In this document: positions 28,254 through 37,299 of the stretch, one piece after another
How positions within the stretch are numbered: position 1 is the first letter of the stretch
How the letters are laid out: every line of letters starts with the position of its first letter
From: Ferrovum sp. JA12
GTDB taxonomy: Bacteria; Pseudomonadota; Gammaproteobacteria; Burkholderiales; Ferrovaceae
NCBI RefSeq assembly: GCF_001431705.1
Contig: NZ_LJWX01000001.1
Location: 248,001-312,000 of the forward strand
Length of the DNA: 64,000 nt
Reading direction: 5' to 3'
The notes under the pieces: generated by a model
Told to the model about the DNA's origin: nothing
Database searches by the model: none
The model's input: only the letters and a program-made list of their open reading frames with translations
Position numbers and translations under genes: made by a program

Positions 28254-29185
28254 GTGTGAAAGAAAAAGGAGCACAAAAAACTGCTCGAATCCCCATTAAA
28301 GTTGTGCCTCAAGAGCCCTTAAAAAAACCCCATTGGATACGTGTAAAAACTGCCTCTAGTCCACGTTTTAATGAAATTAAAACGCTCTTAAGGGAACAAC
28401 AACTGCACACGGTGTGTGAGGAAGCGAGTTGCCCTAATATTGGTGAGTGTTTTAGCAAAGGGACCGCCACATTTATGATTATGGGTGACCGCTGCACAAG
28501 ACGCTGTCCTTTTTGCGATGTGGGGCACGGTCGACCTGACCCTCTTGATGAACATGAGCCCCTCCATCTGGCTCAAAGCATTGCTAACTTAGCACTTAAT
28601 TATGTGGTGATCACCAGTGTCGATCGTGATGACTTACGGGATGGCGGAGCACTTCACTTTGTACGCTGCATTAAAGCGGTGAGAGAGCTTTCTCCACAAA
28701 CACAAATTGAAATTTTAGTTCCTGATTTTAGAGGTCGCTTAGACATTGCTTTAGATATCTTAGGGCAAGCGTTACCTGATGTCATGAATCATAATCTTGA
28801 GACAGTTCCGAGACTTTACCGAGAAGCTCGGCCTGGTGCCGATTATCAACACTCTTTAACCTTAATTAAAGAGTTCAAGCGACGTCATCCAAACATTGTG
28901 ACCAAATCAGGACTCATGGTAGGGCTTGGTGAAAGTAATGAGGAAATCCTTGAGGTGATGAGGGATTTAAGGTCTCATGCAACGGATATGCTGACTATTG
29001 GCCAGTATCTACAACCCACACTTCATCACCTACCTGTTAAGCGTTATGTCAATCCAGAGGAGTTTGACTTCTTTACTAAAGAAGCTTACCACATGGGTTT
29101 CCAACATGCAGCCTGTGGCGCCATGGTCAGATCAAGTTATCATGCTGACCAACAGGCTCACGCCGCTGGAGTTGTCAATAGTTAA
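28250..29185 (+). CDS. lipA: LipA, lipoyl synthase (radical SAM)
   Basis: A 311-aa radical SAM enzyme that inserts two sulfurs into protein-bound octanoyl groups. The auxiliary cluster motif [12 protein letters not shown] (C-x4-C-x5-C) is near 56-67, the radical SAM motif CTRRCPFC (C-x3-C-x2-C) near 82-89, and the C-terminal RSSYHAD holds the conserved Ser. Length is typical. It is the last gene of the rightward run, followed by a hairpin. Confidence 0.95.
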   Translation: MSVKEKGAQKTARIPIKVVPQEPLKKPHWIRVKTASSPRFNEIKTLLREQQLHTVCEEASCPNIGECFSKGTATFMIMGDRCTRRCPFCDVGHGRPDPLDEHEPLHLAQSIANLALNYVVITSVDRDDLRDGGALHFVRCIKAVRELSPQTQIEILVPDFRGRLDIALDILGQALPDVMNHNLETVPRLYREARPGADYQHSLTLIKEFKRRHPNIVTKSGLMVGLGESNEEILEVMRDLRSHATDMLTIGQYLQPTLHHLPVKRYVNPEEFDFFTKEAYHMGFQHAACGAMVRSSYHADQQAHAAGVVNS

Positions 29186-29212
29186 TCTCATAATTGGGTG
29201 CACACAGTGGCA

Positions 29213-29245
29213 GCAACTACTCAGCTAATTTATCTGAGTAGTTGC
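29213..29245. terminator. Perfect 12-bp hairpin between convergent lipA and the ketosynthase gene
   Basis: GCAACTACTCAG (29213-29224) pairs perfectly with CTGAGTAGTTGC (29234-29245) across a 9-nt loop. It sits 28 bp after the lipA stop. There is no U-tract directly after the stem on either strand, so it may be a Rho-assisted or stabilising structure and not a classical terminator. Confidence 0.55.
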
Positions 29246-29331
29246 AATTAACGCCCGCAAAAACACCCATAACAAGACTAGCGAGGTCAGTGAGTAAAAT
29301 AAACCACAGGGATTAACTACTTTTTATTTTT

Positions 29332-30567
29332 TTATTCAGAGTAACGTTTTGCAACGAGAACAGCATTGTTGCCACCAAAACCAAAGGAATTGCTCATGAC
29401 TACATCAAGTTTAGGTAACACTCTTGCCCCCTCTGCCACGTAGTCAAGATCGCATTCTGAATCGGGATAGAAGAGATGCGCTGTGCCAGGAACAGTTTTG
29501 TACATCAGTGTTCCAAGGCTGATAGCCATTTCCACAGCTCCTGTGGCCCCCATCAAATGACCGTGTAAAGCTTTGGTTGCACTCACTGGAATAGCTTTTG
29601 CACGCCACCCAAACACATGGTGGATAGCCTTCGTTTCGCTTACATCCCCCACTTGAGTTCCCGTGCCGTGGGCATTGATGTAATCTACCTCTTCAATATT
29701 TATTTGGGCTTGAGCTAAGGCCATGCTCATGGCTCGCGCCTGTCCATTTGCCTCAGGCTGAGTGATATGTGAGGCATCAGTGGTGTTACCGTAGCCCACT
29801 AACTCACATAAAATATGAGCTCCCCTTTGCCTTGCATGCTCCTCACTTTCAAGAATCAAGGAGGCAGCTCCCTCACCTAAAATAAAACCTGAACGGTCCT
29901 TAGAAAAAGGACGACATGAGGTTTCTGGGTGTTGGGCATCAGGACGAGCTAAGGTTTGCAGTGACTCCCAAGCCTTCATTACGCCTAATGTCAGTAACGC
30001 CTCGCTCCCCCCTGCTACAGCATAGTTGATTTTACCACTTCGAATTGCCTCAAAAGCTTCGCCAATCGCCACAGCTGAGGAGGAACAAGCGGAGGAATAA
30101 GTGGTGCTCGGCCCTTTAATTTTGTGTTCAATACCGATTTGCCCAGTGGTGGAGTTGGTCATAAACATCACAATGGTGCTAGGTCGAGGACGACTATTAG
30201 GATGGCTGAAAGAATCCATATAAGCCTGTTCTAAGGTTTGGGCACCTCCCATACCCGTTCCCCAAAACACGCCACCCTGCAATCCACCATCAATTGAGGT
30301 ATTAAGAGCTGCCTGATTCATCGCCTCTTTTACCGCAATGAGGCCTAACTGAGCGACACGATCGAGCATCAAACGTCGTAATTTAGTAAATTGATTATCT
30401 ACAGGAAATAAAATGGGTGCAGCAAGAGGGGAGTGTAATTGGCTTATCCAAGGTGTGGTAAGAGCCCTCACCCCTGAACTACCTTCATACACCGCCTTCA
30501 TCAGGGAAGTAAAGTCAGGACCCAGTGGCGTAATGGCTCCTATTCCTGTCACCACAACCTTATTCAT
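29332..30567 (-). CDS. Beta-ketoacyl-ACP synthase (FabF/KAS II-like) of a three-gene acyl module
   Basis: A 411-aa thiolase-fold condensing enzyme. The catalytic Cys161 is in SSACSSSA, His300 in NAHGTGTQ, and Lys332/His337 in TKALHGHLMGATG, so the triad is complete and it should condense and not only decarboxylate. It differs from housekeeping FabF, which usually sits in the fab cluster and has TKSMTGHLLGAAG at the last motif. It lies 6 bp after its own ACP gene and behind an alpha/beta hydrolase gene. A role in making or elongating a special acyl chain is inferred; the product is unknown. Confidence 0.88.
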   Translation of the reverse strand: MNKVVVTGIGAITPLGPDFTSLMKAVYEGSSGVRALTTPWISQLHSPLAAPILFPVDNQFTKLRRLMLDRVAQLGLIAVKEAMNQAALNTSIDGGLQGGVFWGTGMGGAQTLEQAYMDSFSHPNSRPRPSTIVMFMTNSTTGQIGIEHKIKGPSTTYSSACSSSAVAIGEAFEAIRSGKINYAVAGGSEALLTLGVMKAWESLQTLARPDAQHPETSCRPFSKDRSGFILGEGAASLILESEEHARQRGAHILCELVGYGNTTDASHITQPEANGQARAMSMALAQAQINIEEVDYINAHGTGTQVGDVSETKAIHHVFGWRAKAIPVSATKALHGHLMGATGAVEMAISLGTLMYKTVPGTAHLFYPDSECDLDYVAEGARVLPKLDVVMSNSFGFGGNNAVLVAKRYSE

Positions 30568-30573
30568 ACAGCT

Positions 30574-30828
30574 TTAGTTGTTTGGTAGGGTAATACCTTG
30601 CTTTTCCATAACCAAATCCACTTCTTTAGCAATATCACCGACGGTTTTAATAGGCACTGGCTCACCACTCATTTTAAGTTTAAACCGATCCTCTAACATA
30701 AACATAAATTCAACGGTTGCCAATGAGTCAACTCCTAACTCATTGAGTTGAGACTCAGGTTTCACTTGCTCTTCAGTAAGACCAAACTCTTCTATGAGCA
30801 TTTTTTGTATTAAAGGTAATGAACTCAT
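30574..30828 (-). CDS. Acyl carrier protein dedicated to the adjacent ketosynthase
   Basis: An 84-aa ACP. The phosphopantetheine Ser35 lies in GVDSLATVEF. Helices and acidic surface are as expected, but the C-terminal part (KLKMSGEPVPIKTVGDIAKEV) differs from AcpP of fatty-acid synthesis, where the sequence is more acidic. It is located between the hydrolase and ketosynthase genes, with 12 and 6 bp gaps. This points to a dedicated carrier and not the main AcpP. Confidence 0.9.
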   Translation of the reverse strand: MSSLPLIQKMLIEEFGLTEEQVKPESQLNELGVDSLATVEFMFMLEDRFKLKMSGEPVPIKTVGDIAKEVDLVMEKQGITLPNN

Positions 30829-30840
30829 TAATCTTCTAAA

Positions 30841-31692
30841 CTAGCTGACAAGTAACAGATTGGTTTTGTTTTGAACCACATCCGATTGCGGTTGTGATTG
30901 AATAAAACCAAGTGTCTCTTGAGCTACTCGCTCCTTCTCAAAATCCATAGTAATTATATGATAACAGTTATTCAATAACACTTTCTTAATCACTGAGGAA
31001 GAAATACTTTTTTCAATCAAATCAGCGTTCTTAGGACTCGCCAGATCATCTTCAACAGCATGTATTATAAGTGTCGGGGCCGATATTTTGTGTAACTTTT
31101 TGCGAACACTGCGCATGAGTCTCTCAGACTCTAATACCCCCGTTAATGGAGAGGCCGATGATCCGATTGCTGAAGAGCCTTGCTTTTCCATCTGATGGGC
31201 CACCCACTGCCGAATACGCTCATCTTTAAGACCGTATGGAGGACGTTCAGTTAAGGACCAAAAGTACCGAATCGGTGTGTAATAACCTAAAAATTTTAGC
31301 CAGCGCATCCAAGTCACATTCCACCCGTCATAACGCAGAGGTGCTGAATATAAAATTAATGAATAAATATCAGGACTTCTAATGGCTGCAAGTTCAAGGC
31401 ACAGATCCGCACCAATACAAAGACCTGCTACACTGACCTCATCATACTCACGTTTTAGAGCATCAAAGCGTGCCTCCACCTGCTCTAACCAGTGTGGCCA
31501 TTTAGTGGTGACATTGGCCTCAGGGTTATCAAAAACTGAATAACCTTGAATATTAGGAATACAAACGTTATAGCCACCTTGAACATTGAGTTTACGGCCA
31601 ATGTACTGTAACTGTTGAGGGGTTCCATATAATCCATGCAGCAAAAGCACTGCAGAGGATTTTTTCCCCTTCATGAAAATCGAATTAACCAT
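30841..31692 (-). CDS. Alpha/beta hydrolase with Cys in the nucleophile elbow (carboxylesterase/monoglyceride-lipase fold)
   Basis: A 283-aa cytoplasmic alpha/beta-hydrolase. The HG oxyanion motif LLLHGLYGT is at 16-24. The elbow reads GLCIG, so Cys92 (codon TGT) replaces the usual Ser. The acid is probably in HAVEDDLASP near 231 and the His in NNCYHIITMDFEK near 256, as in carboxylesterases. Cys nucleophiles in this fold are known in PHA synthases and dienelactone hydrolases. Beside an ACP and a ketosynthase, acyl transfer or thioester release is a sensible guess. It is first in the leftward module, 69 bp from ychF. Confidence 0.85.
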   Translation of the reverse strand: MVNSIFMKGKKSSAVLLLHGLYGTPQQLQYIGRKLNVQGGYNVCIPNIQGYSVFDNPEANVTTKWPHWLEQVEARFDALKREYDEVSVAGLCIGADLCLELAAIRSPDIYSLILYSAPLRYDGWNVTWMRWLKFLGYYTPIRYFWSLTERPPYGLKDERIRQWVAHQMEKQGSSAIGSSASPLTGVLESERLMRSVRKKLHKISAPTLIIHAVEDDLASPKNADLIEKSISSSVIKKVLLNNCYHIITMDFEKERVAQETLGFIQSQPQSDVVQNKTNLLLVS

Positions 31693-31761
31693 CTGCTCCT
31701 GTTATTACCAAGTTTACTATTTGTAATAAATTTGTAAATAAATGTAAAACTAAAAATATTA

Positions 31762-32853
31762 TTATACATTAAACCTAAAGTGCATTACATCACCATCTTT
31801 CACTCGATACTCTTTTCCTTCAAGACGCATTTTACCAGCCTCTTTAGCGCCTGACTCGCCACGACAGGCGATATAGTCATCAAAAGCAATGACCTCTGCA
31901 CGAATAAATCCTCTCTCGAAGTCGTTATGGATCACTCCGGCCGCCTGGGGCGCTGTGGCGCCTGAGCGTATTGTCCAAGCCCTTACCTCTTTGACACCCG
32001 CTGTAAAGTAAGTTTCCAAACCAAGCAATTTATATACAGCACGTATTAATCGATCAAGTCCTGCTTCCGATAGCCCCATATCAGAGAGAAACAGTAATTT
32101 GTCTTCATCGCTAAGATCGGACAACTGTGCTTCAATGGCCGCACAAATAGGCACCACAGGGGCTCCCTCTTGGCGGGCATAGGCAATCACCTTATCTAAT
32201 AGAGGATTGTTTTCAAACCCGCCTTCAGCAACGTTCGCCACATATAATGCAGGCTTTGCGGTAATAAGACATAAAGGTCTGATTAGAATCTTTTCCTCCT
32301 CATCAAACCCCATGGCTCTTACAGGGGTTCCTTGATTAAGTTTACTGTGAATCACCTCTAGAATTGACAGCAAACGAAGGGCGTCCTTATCCCCAGCCCT
32401 GGCTGTTTTCTGCGCTCTTTGAACGGCTTTCTCAACAGTAGCCAAGTCAGCCAAAGCCAGCTCTGTGTTAATAATTTCAATGTCATCAATGGGATCAATT
32501 TTTCCTGCCACATGAATAACGTTTGTATCCTCAAAACAGCGAACCACATGGGCAATCGCATCGGTTTCTCTGATGTTTGCCAGAAATTGATTACCGAGTC
32601 CCTCTCCCTTAGAGGCACCCGCCACCAGCCCTGCAATATCAACAAATTCCGTCACAGCAGGTAAGACTCTTTCAGGAGAAACAATCTGCGCTAGCTGGCT
32701 TAGCCGTGGGTCAGGAACCTCAACCACTCCCACGTTAGGCTCAATGGTGCAAAAAGGATAATTTTCTGCTGCAATCTGCGCTTTAGTTAATGCATTAAAT
32801 AAGGTAGATTTACCAACATTAGGCAACCCAACAATACCGCACTGTAAACTCAT
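31762..32853 (-). CDS. ychF: YchF/OLA1 family ribosome-associated P-loop ATPase
   Basis: A 363-aa Obg-related ATPase/GTPase. G1 ([14 protein letters not shown] at 8-21), G3 ([14 protein letters not shown] near 68) and a C-terminal TGS domain (ending in [18 protein letters not shown]) are all present. The family binds the 70S ribosome and affects stress responses. The gene classically follows pth; here a 555-bp SYLF-protein gene lies between them. Confidence 0.95.
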   Translation of the reverse strand: MSLQCGIVGLPNVGKSTLFNALTKAQIAAENYPFCTIEPNVGVVEVPDPRLSQLAQIVSPERVLPAVTEFVDIAGLVAGASKGEGLGNQFLANIRETDAIAHVVRCFEDTNVIHVAGKIDPIDDIEIINTELALADLATVEKAVQRAQKTARAGDKDALRLLSILEVIHSKLNQGTPVRAMGFDEEEKILIRPLCLITAKPALYVANVAEGGFENNPLLDKVIAYARQEGAPVVPICAAIEAQLSDLSDEDKLLFLSDMGLSEAGLDRLIRAVYKLLGLETYFTAGVKEVRAWTIRSGATAPQAAGVIHNDFERGFIRAEVIAFDDYIACRGESGAKEAGKMRLEGKEYRVKDGDVMHFRFNV

Positions 32854-32870
32854 AACTTAACTCACCTTAT

Positions 32871-33425
32871 CTAACGATAAACTTGAGTGATCTTAGATCC
32901 CTCAAGACTTAAATCAAACATCAAGCCTTTATTTGAAAAAATAAACCCTATAATAGGTTGATTGAGCGTTTGTGTATTAATTTTACCTGCCGCCCCCAAT
33001 GTTGCGAGCGCCACGCTGCCATCAACGCCTGCTTGCCATCCGGGACTATTACGAAAATGGCTTAACGCAGATTGTTTCATGAACAAAATCACAGCACTAT
33101 GGGACTCTACCCCTAACTGAAAGCCAAAAGAAGCGGATGCAATATTGTAATAACCAACCGTTTTACCGCCCACAATGAGTACCCCTTCACCATAGGATCC
33201 CCCAATACCCATGCCAGCCTTCACAATGTTTGGAAAGACTAAATATCCCTGTGACTGATGCATTAAATCCAATCCGGCACTAGAGTATTGAGCAAAGTGT
33301 TGGACTGTTTCTTTTACTTCCGCATCAATTTCCTGCTTTGATTCGGCATGGGCAGTGAAGGCAAAGAGTAAACAACAAACTAAAAAAAATCTTGATACAG
33401 GACGTAGAAAAAAAGTAGAGGTCAT
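32871..33425 (-). CDS. SYLF/Ysc84-domain lipid-binding secreted protein
   Basis: A 184-aa protein with a signal peptide (about 27 residues, ending in AHA). The SYLF domain covers the rest: QGYLVFPNIVKAGMGIGGSYGEGVL near 60-84, then YYNIASASFGFQLGVESHSAVILF. Eukaryotic and bacterial relatives bind phosphoinositides or other lipids; the role in bacteria is unclear, though many are periplasmic. It lies between pth and ychF, 5 bp after pth, so it shares their transcript. Confidence 0.87.
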   Translation of the reverse strand: MTSTFFLRPVSRFFLVCCLLFAFTAHAESKQEIDAEVKETVQHFAQYSSAGLDLMHQSQGYLVFPNIVKAGMGIGGSYGEGVLIVGGKTVGYYNIASASFGFQLGVESHSAVILFMKQSALSHFRNSPGWQAGVDGSVALATLGAAGKINTQTLNQPIIGFIFSNKGLMFDLSLEGSKITQVYR

Positions 33426-33430
33426 GATCT

Positions 33431-34015
33431 TTATCCTTGTTTTGAATGAAGTAATTTTACTGCCTTGTCTTTCGAGCCAACTAAAAACTCTGCCATCACA
33501 TGTTCTACTCGATCCATGGCCCCCTCAATAGCTAAATGTTCTGCATGAGTGGGTCGGTTTAACACGTAATCAGCTACCCTGTGTCGCTCACCAGGGTGAT
33601 CAATGCCTAAGCGCAGGCGCCAATATTCAGGAGTGGCTAAAGTGCGTGTGATATCCTTTAAACCGTTATGACCAGCACTACCACCACCAAACTTTAATTT
33701 CACCTCGCCAGCCGAGAGATCGAGCTCATCGTGAACCACTAGAATATCAGAAGGATGAATCCGATAGAAATGACTAAACAAAGATACCGATCTACCGCTA
33801 GCATTCATAAAAGTAAGCGGCTTTAACAACCAAATATCCTGTTGATGAATTCGGACCATGGTGACTTGAGATTGAAAACGGGATTCTAAGGTCCATTTTC
33901 CGTTAACGCTTTGAGCTATACGCTCAACAAACCAAAACCCCGCATTGTGGCGCGTAAGTTCGTATTCTTTACCAGGATTTCCTAGCCCCACAATTAAACG
34001 CAAAGTGGACTCCAT
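33431..34015 (-). CDS. pth: Peptidyl-tRNA hydrolase
   Basis: A 194-aa enzyme that releases peptides from dropped-off peptidyl-tRNA. The opening IVGLGNPGKEYELTRHNAGFW includes the catalytic His near 24, KPLTFMN lies near 63, and VVHDELDLSAG plus GGSAGHNGLKDI near 97-118 are all conserved. It is in the classical order prs-rplY-pth. Confidence 0.95.
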   Translation of the reverse strand: MESTLRLIVGLGNPGKEYELTRHNAGFWFVERIAQSVNGKWTLESRFQSQVTMVRIHQQDIWLLKPLTFMNASGRSVSLFSHFYRIHPSDILVVHDELDLSAGEVKLKFGGGSAGHNGLKDITRTLATPEYWRLRLGIDHPGERHRVADYVLNRPTHAEHLAIEGAMDRVEHVMAEFLVGSKDKAVKLLHSKQG

Positions 34016-34030
34016 GAGATACGATTACAA

Positions 34031-34061
34031 TATGGGTAAGAAATATCTTTCCTTACCCATA
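34031..34061 (-). other. Intercistronic hairpin between rplY and pth
   Basis: TATGGGTAAG (34031-34040) and CTTACCCATA (34052-34061) form a perfect 10-bp stem with an 11-nt loop. It lies between the rplY stop and the pth start on the same transcript. No U-run follows, so attenuation or RNA processing is as likely as termination. Confidence 0.5.
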
Positions 34062-34078
34062 GATGTATTAAACAACGA

Positions 34079-34732
34079 CTATTTGTCAGAGCCAGCGGGT
34101 GCTTTTTGGTTGGCTGCCGGAACATCAGCGGCTGATACAACTGGAGCATTGTCATCTTCTGCTTTGGCTGCACGCGGCAATATTGCAGATACCACTGCAG
34201 GATTTTCACCTTTGACCACCGCCACAAATTCAATGCCATCTGGGGTTTTCACGTCCGCCAAATGTAATGAATGGCCAACCGTTAAGTCTTTTAAGTCTAC
34301 CTCAATGAATTCTGGTAGATTTTGCGGGAAACATAATACCTCTACTTCATTGAAAATATGACTGATGATAGCACCAGAGAGTTTTACAGCAGGAGAAGTA
34401 TCACCATTAACAAAATGGAAAGGTACTTTCATATGGATTTTTTCATTGGCGCTAACGCGCTGAAAATCAACATGTAAGACGATTGGCTTAAAGGGATGCA
34501 TTTGCACATTACGCAATAGAGCCTGTTCTGTTTTGTTATCCATTTTCATGGTAAGAATGGAGGAATGAAATGATTCTTGACGTAGTTTATGAAAGATCTC
34601 ATTATGATCCAGTTCAATAGCTAACGCTTCAGCTCCTCCACCATAGACGATACCAGGAACACGTCCCTGACGGCGCAGGCGGCGGCTCGCTCCAGTGCCC
34701 TGTACGCTTCTTTGAGTTACTTTAATTTCCAT
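34079..34732 (-). CDS. rplY: 50S ribosomal protein bL25 (long Ctc form)
   Basis: A 217-aa 5S-rRNA-binding protein. The N-terminal L25 domain (GTGASRRLRRQGRVPGIVYGG near 12) is followed by the TL5/Ctc beta domain (about 95-185, including DLKDLTVGHSLHLADVKTPDG) and a Lys/Ala/Pro-rich tail. E. coli L25 has only the first domain; the long form is usual in betaproteobacteria. It lies 64 bp after prs. Confidence 0.94.
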   Translation of the reverse strand: MEIKVTQRSVQGTGASRRLRRQGRVPGIVYGGGAEALAIELDHNEIFHKLRQESFHSSILTMKMDNKTEQALLRNVQMHPFKPIVLHVDFQRVSANEKIHMKVPFHFVNGDTSPAVKLSGAIISHIFNEVEVLCFPQNLPEFIEVDLKDLTVGHSLHLADVKTPDGIEFVAVVKGENPAVVSAILPRAAKAEDDNAPVVSAADVPAANQKAPAGSDK

Positions 34733-34796
34733 GTTGATTTCCTTTACATTACATTATAAAAACCTCACTATCCGCGACCAGATAATAAGGGTACTA

Positions 34797-35747
34797 CTAC
34801 TCCATAAATAAAGAACTCACAGAATCCTCATCGCTAATACGACGAATGGTTTCTGCCATTAATCCAGCAATGCCTAACTGACGTATTTTTGAACAATCCG
34901 CAGACAATTCTGATAGCGGAATCGTATCGGTGACCACCAATTCATCCAAGGCGGACTCTTTAATACGGTTAGGCGCTTTACCTGATAAGACAGGATGAGT
35001 AATGTATGCCAATACTTTACTAGCGCCATGGGCCTTTAACGCAGCGGCTGCCTCACATAAGGTATTGGCTGTATCCACCATATCATCCATAATTAGACAG
35101 GTTTTTCCAACCACTTCACCAATAACATTCATCACTTGAGCCACATTCGGCTTAGGACGTCGTTTATCTATAATAACGAGATCCGCTTCCAATCTTTTGG
35201 CCACAGCGCGCGCTCTAACCACCCCACCCACATCAGGAGAAACCACTGTCAGGTTCGGGTAAGCCTCGCGCCAAATATCCCCTAAAAACACCGGCGTGGA
35301 ATAGACATTATCCACCGGTATATCAAAAAAACCTTGGATTTGATCAGAATGCAAATCCATGGTTAGCAACCTATCAACGCCAACACCTTGCAACATATTC
35401 GCGACGACTTTAGCAGAAATAGCCACCCGCGCTGAACGCGGACGTCGATCTTGTCGCGCATAACCAAAATAAGGAATAGCGGCTGTAATTCTCGCGGCCG
35501 AGGCACGACGCAACGCATCGGTCATGACCATTATTTCCATCAAGTGATCATTCGTTGGGGCGCAAGTGGACTGCAAAATAAAACAGTCTTTACCGCGGAC
35601 ATTCTCAAGTACTTCCACCATGACTTCGCCGTCACTAAAACGACCCACAGTGGCTCTACCTACAGAAATATTTAAGTGATTAGCCACTTCACTGGCCAGC
35701 TTTGGATTAGCTGTTCCAGTAAAAACCATTAAGTTAGCAGACGACAT
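34797..35747 (-). CDS. prs: Ribose-phosphate pyrophosphokinase (PRPP synthase)
   Basis: A 316-aa enzyme that makes PRPP from ribose 5-phosphate and ATP, feeding pyrE and nucleotide pathways. Seen are [17 protein letters not shown] near 29, [14 protein letters not shown] near 94 (flexible loop), DKRRPKPN near 195 and the PRPP site [12 protein letters not shown] near 216. Length matches E. coli Prs (315 aa). It lies behind a tRNA-Gln gene, a very conserved order. Confidence 0.96.
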   Translation of the reverse strand: MSSANLMVFTGTANPKLASEVANHLNISVGRATVGRFSDGEVMVEVLENVRGKDCFILQSTCAPTNDHLMEIMVMTDALRRASAARITAAIPYFGYARQDRRPRSARVAISAKVVANMLQGVGVDRLLTMDLHSDQIQGFFDIPVDNVYSTPVFLGDIWREAYPNLTVVSPDVGGVVRARAVAKRLEADLVIIDKRRPKPNVAQVMNVIGEVVGKTCLIMDDMVDTANTLCEAAAALKAHGASKVLAYITHPVLSGKAPNRIKESALDELVVTDTIPLSELSADCSKIRQLGIAGLMAETIRRISDEDSVSSLFME

Positions 35748-35791
35748 GGAAGGCTTAACAACCTCTGACTAATAATAAGTTTAAATAAAAA

Positions 35792-35866
35792 TGGCAGGGG
35801 AGGTAGGGATCGAACCTACGAATGCCGGAATCAAAATCCGGTGCCTTACCACTTGGCGACTCCCCT
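35792..35866 (-). tRNA. tRNA-Gln (anticodon UUG), CCA encoded
   Basis: The minus strand folds as a 75-nt cloverleaf. Acceptor arms AGGGGAG and CTCCCCT pair over 7 bp, with a G discriminator and encoded CCA. The anticodon arm CCGGA-TTTTGAT-TCCGG reads UUG for Gln, and GTAGG-TTCGATC-CCTAC is the T arm. It is located between ispE and prs. Together with GatCAB it may be charged through Glu-tRNA(Gln) if no GlnRS is encoded elsewhere, which cannot be judged here. Confidence 0.95.
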
Positions 35867-35871
35867 GCTGT

Positions 35872-36708
35872 TTACAACCACTCTCGCAATGGATGACAGT
35901 TCATACTGCGAGCTACAAATCCACTCCATTCGCTGGGCTTTACCAGCCAGGCTTGATAAGCCTCTTCTTCCCGATCAAAGGCCACAAAGCATGAGGTCCC
36001 TGAGCCAGACATTCTGGCATCCCCCCATTGTTTAAGCCAGTTTAACAGGCGCTTCACTTCAGGAATACGTTTTTCAACTACAGGCTGCAAATCATTGCGC
36101 CCAAATGTTCCTGAAAAGTTTGACATTTTGACTGGTTGTGAATCTCTTGTCAATTCTGAATCACGAAAGACCTCTGCCGTACTGACCCCAATACCAGGGT
36201 TAAGCACCATAAACCAACGCGGCGGAAGGGATAGAGGTGTTACTATTTCGCCAATCCCTTCCACAAAAGCACTCTCTCCACCTATAAAAAACGGCACATC
36301 TGCGCCTAAAGTCAGTGCAACTTCCGCCAACTCCCGTCTACTTACCGCTATCTTCCATAGTTGATTTAATCCTATCAAAACACTTGCGGCATCGGAACTG
36401 CCTCCTCCCAACCCTGCCCCCATGGGAATTTTTTTGTTGTACGAAATATCCACGCCACAGGTACTTTTGGTATAACTCTGGAGCAAGCGAGCTGCTTTGA
36501 TGACCAGATCTTGATCCTCAGGAATACTATAGTGTCCAACACGCCTAATCAGGCCATCTAGCCTTAATTCCAGGTTAATCTCATCATTAAAATCCACAAA
36601 AGTCATGAGAGACTGCAATAGATGGTAACCATCCTGACGCTGACCGATAACATGTAAAAACAAATTCAGTTTAGCTGGCGCTAACACAGACAACGTTTGA
36701 GAGACCAT
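35872..36708 (-). CDS. ispE: 4-diphosphocytidyl-2-C-methyl-D-erythritol kinase
   Basis: A 278-aa GHMP kinase of the MEP isoprenoid pathway. The N-terminal LAPAKLNLFLHVIGQRQDGYH, the ATP-binding loop PMGAGLGGGSSDAASVL near 96 and GSGTSCFVAF near 246 are conserved. The pathway also includes dxs and feeds ispA at the end of the window. The gene is 2 bp from lolB and 6 bp before the tRNA. Confidence 0.95.
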   Translation of the reverse strand: MVSQTLSVLAPAKLNLFLHVIGQRQDGYHLLQSLMTFVDFNDEINLELRLDGLIRRVGHYSIPEDQDLVIKAARLLQSYTKSTCGVDISYNKKIPMGAGLGGGSSDAASVLIGLNQLWKIAVSRRELAEVALTLGADVPFFIGGESAFVEGIGEIVTPLSLPPRWFMVLNPGIGVSTAEVFRDSELTRDSQPVKMSNFSGTFGRNDLQPVVEKRIPEVKRLLNWLKQWGDARMSGSGTSCFVAFDREEEAYQAWLVKPSEWSGFVARSMNCHPLREWL

Positions 36709-36709
36709 T

Positions 36710-37291
36710 TTAGTGCCTTACAATATGCCACTTATCCACATGGATACGAATTCTTATATCCTCTTGAGTCAGACTAATACTCTTGGGGAGCCACAGATTG
36801 TTTATTTTTTGCCATTGTCCGTAAGTAATTAGCCAATTATCCTGACTTAAAGAACTTACTCTTCCCGCCGCATCTTTAACAATGTTCACGGGACTAGATG
36901 GCCAGCTTTGTCCTATTACCCACCAAGGCATCCCCTCTAAGGGGAGGGGATAACCCAGCATCCGGCGCGTCACCTCTTCCACATTCTGAGCCACCACTGT
37001 TTGCTCCTGCGATAAACTCAATTGCGTTTGCTCTGGGCGATGATTGATTTCAGCCACCGTGGTACCAATGGGAGAGAGTAAAACAATTTGCTGCCTTAAA
37101 AAATCACCTTGCCATTCAATAGAGCCACTATCACTATGCTCAGTATTGGCCACAGCAATTCGGCCAATAAATGATACATGATCAATGACACCACTTCCTT
37201 CAACCTGATCATCGGTAATATCTAAATTGTGATGTGTGGCACAGGAAGCGAGTAACACCACACAGCACAACAGACAGATTTTTTTTAACAC
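36710..37291 (-). CDS. lolB: LolB, outer-membrane lipoprotein receptor
   Basis: A 193-aa lipoprotein that accepts lipoproteins from LolA and inserts them in the outer membrane. The signal peptide ends in the lipobox LASC, with Cys near 17. The mature part has the LolA/B beta-barrel features (FIGRIAVANTEHSDSGSIEWQ, then LSPIGTTVAEI). Clustering with ispE and a TPR protein is the usual proteobacterial order. Confirms an outer membrane. Confidence 0.9.
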   Translation of the reverse strand: MLKKICLLCCVVLLASCATHHNLDITDDQVEGSGVIDHVSFIGRIAVANTEHSDSGSIEWQGDFLRQQIVLLSPIGTTVAEINHRPEQTQLSLSQEQTVVAQNVEEVTRRMLGYPLPLEGMPWWVIGQSWPSSPVNIVKDAAGRVSSLSQDNWLITYGQWQKINNLWLPKSISLTQEDIRIRIHVDKWHIVRH

Positions 37292-37299
37292 TGAAAAAC

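Noticed and set aside
35791-36035. Plus-strand ORFs covering the tRNA-Gln and start region of ispE's 3' end
   Set aside because: The first 75 bases are the tRNA gene on the other strand, and the rest is antisense to ispE.
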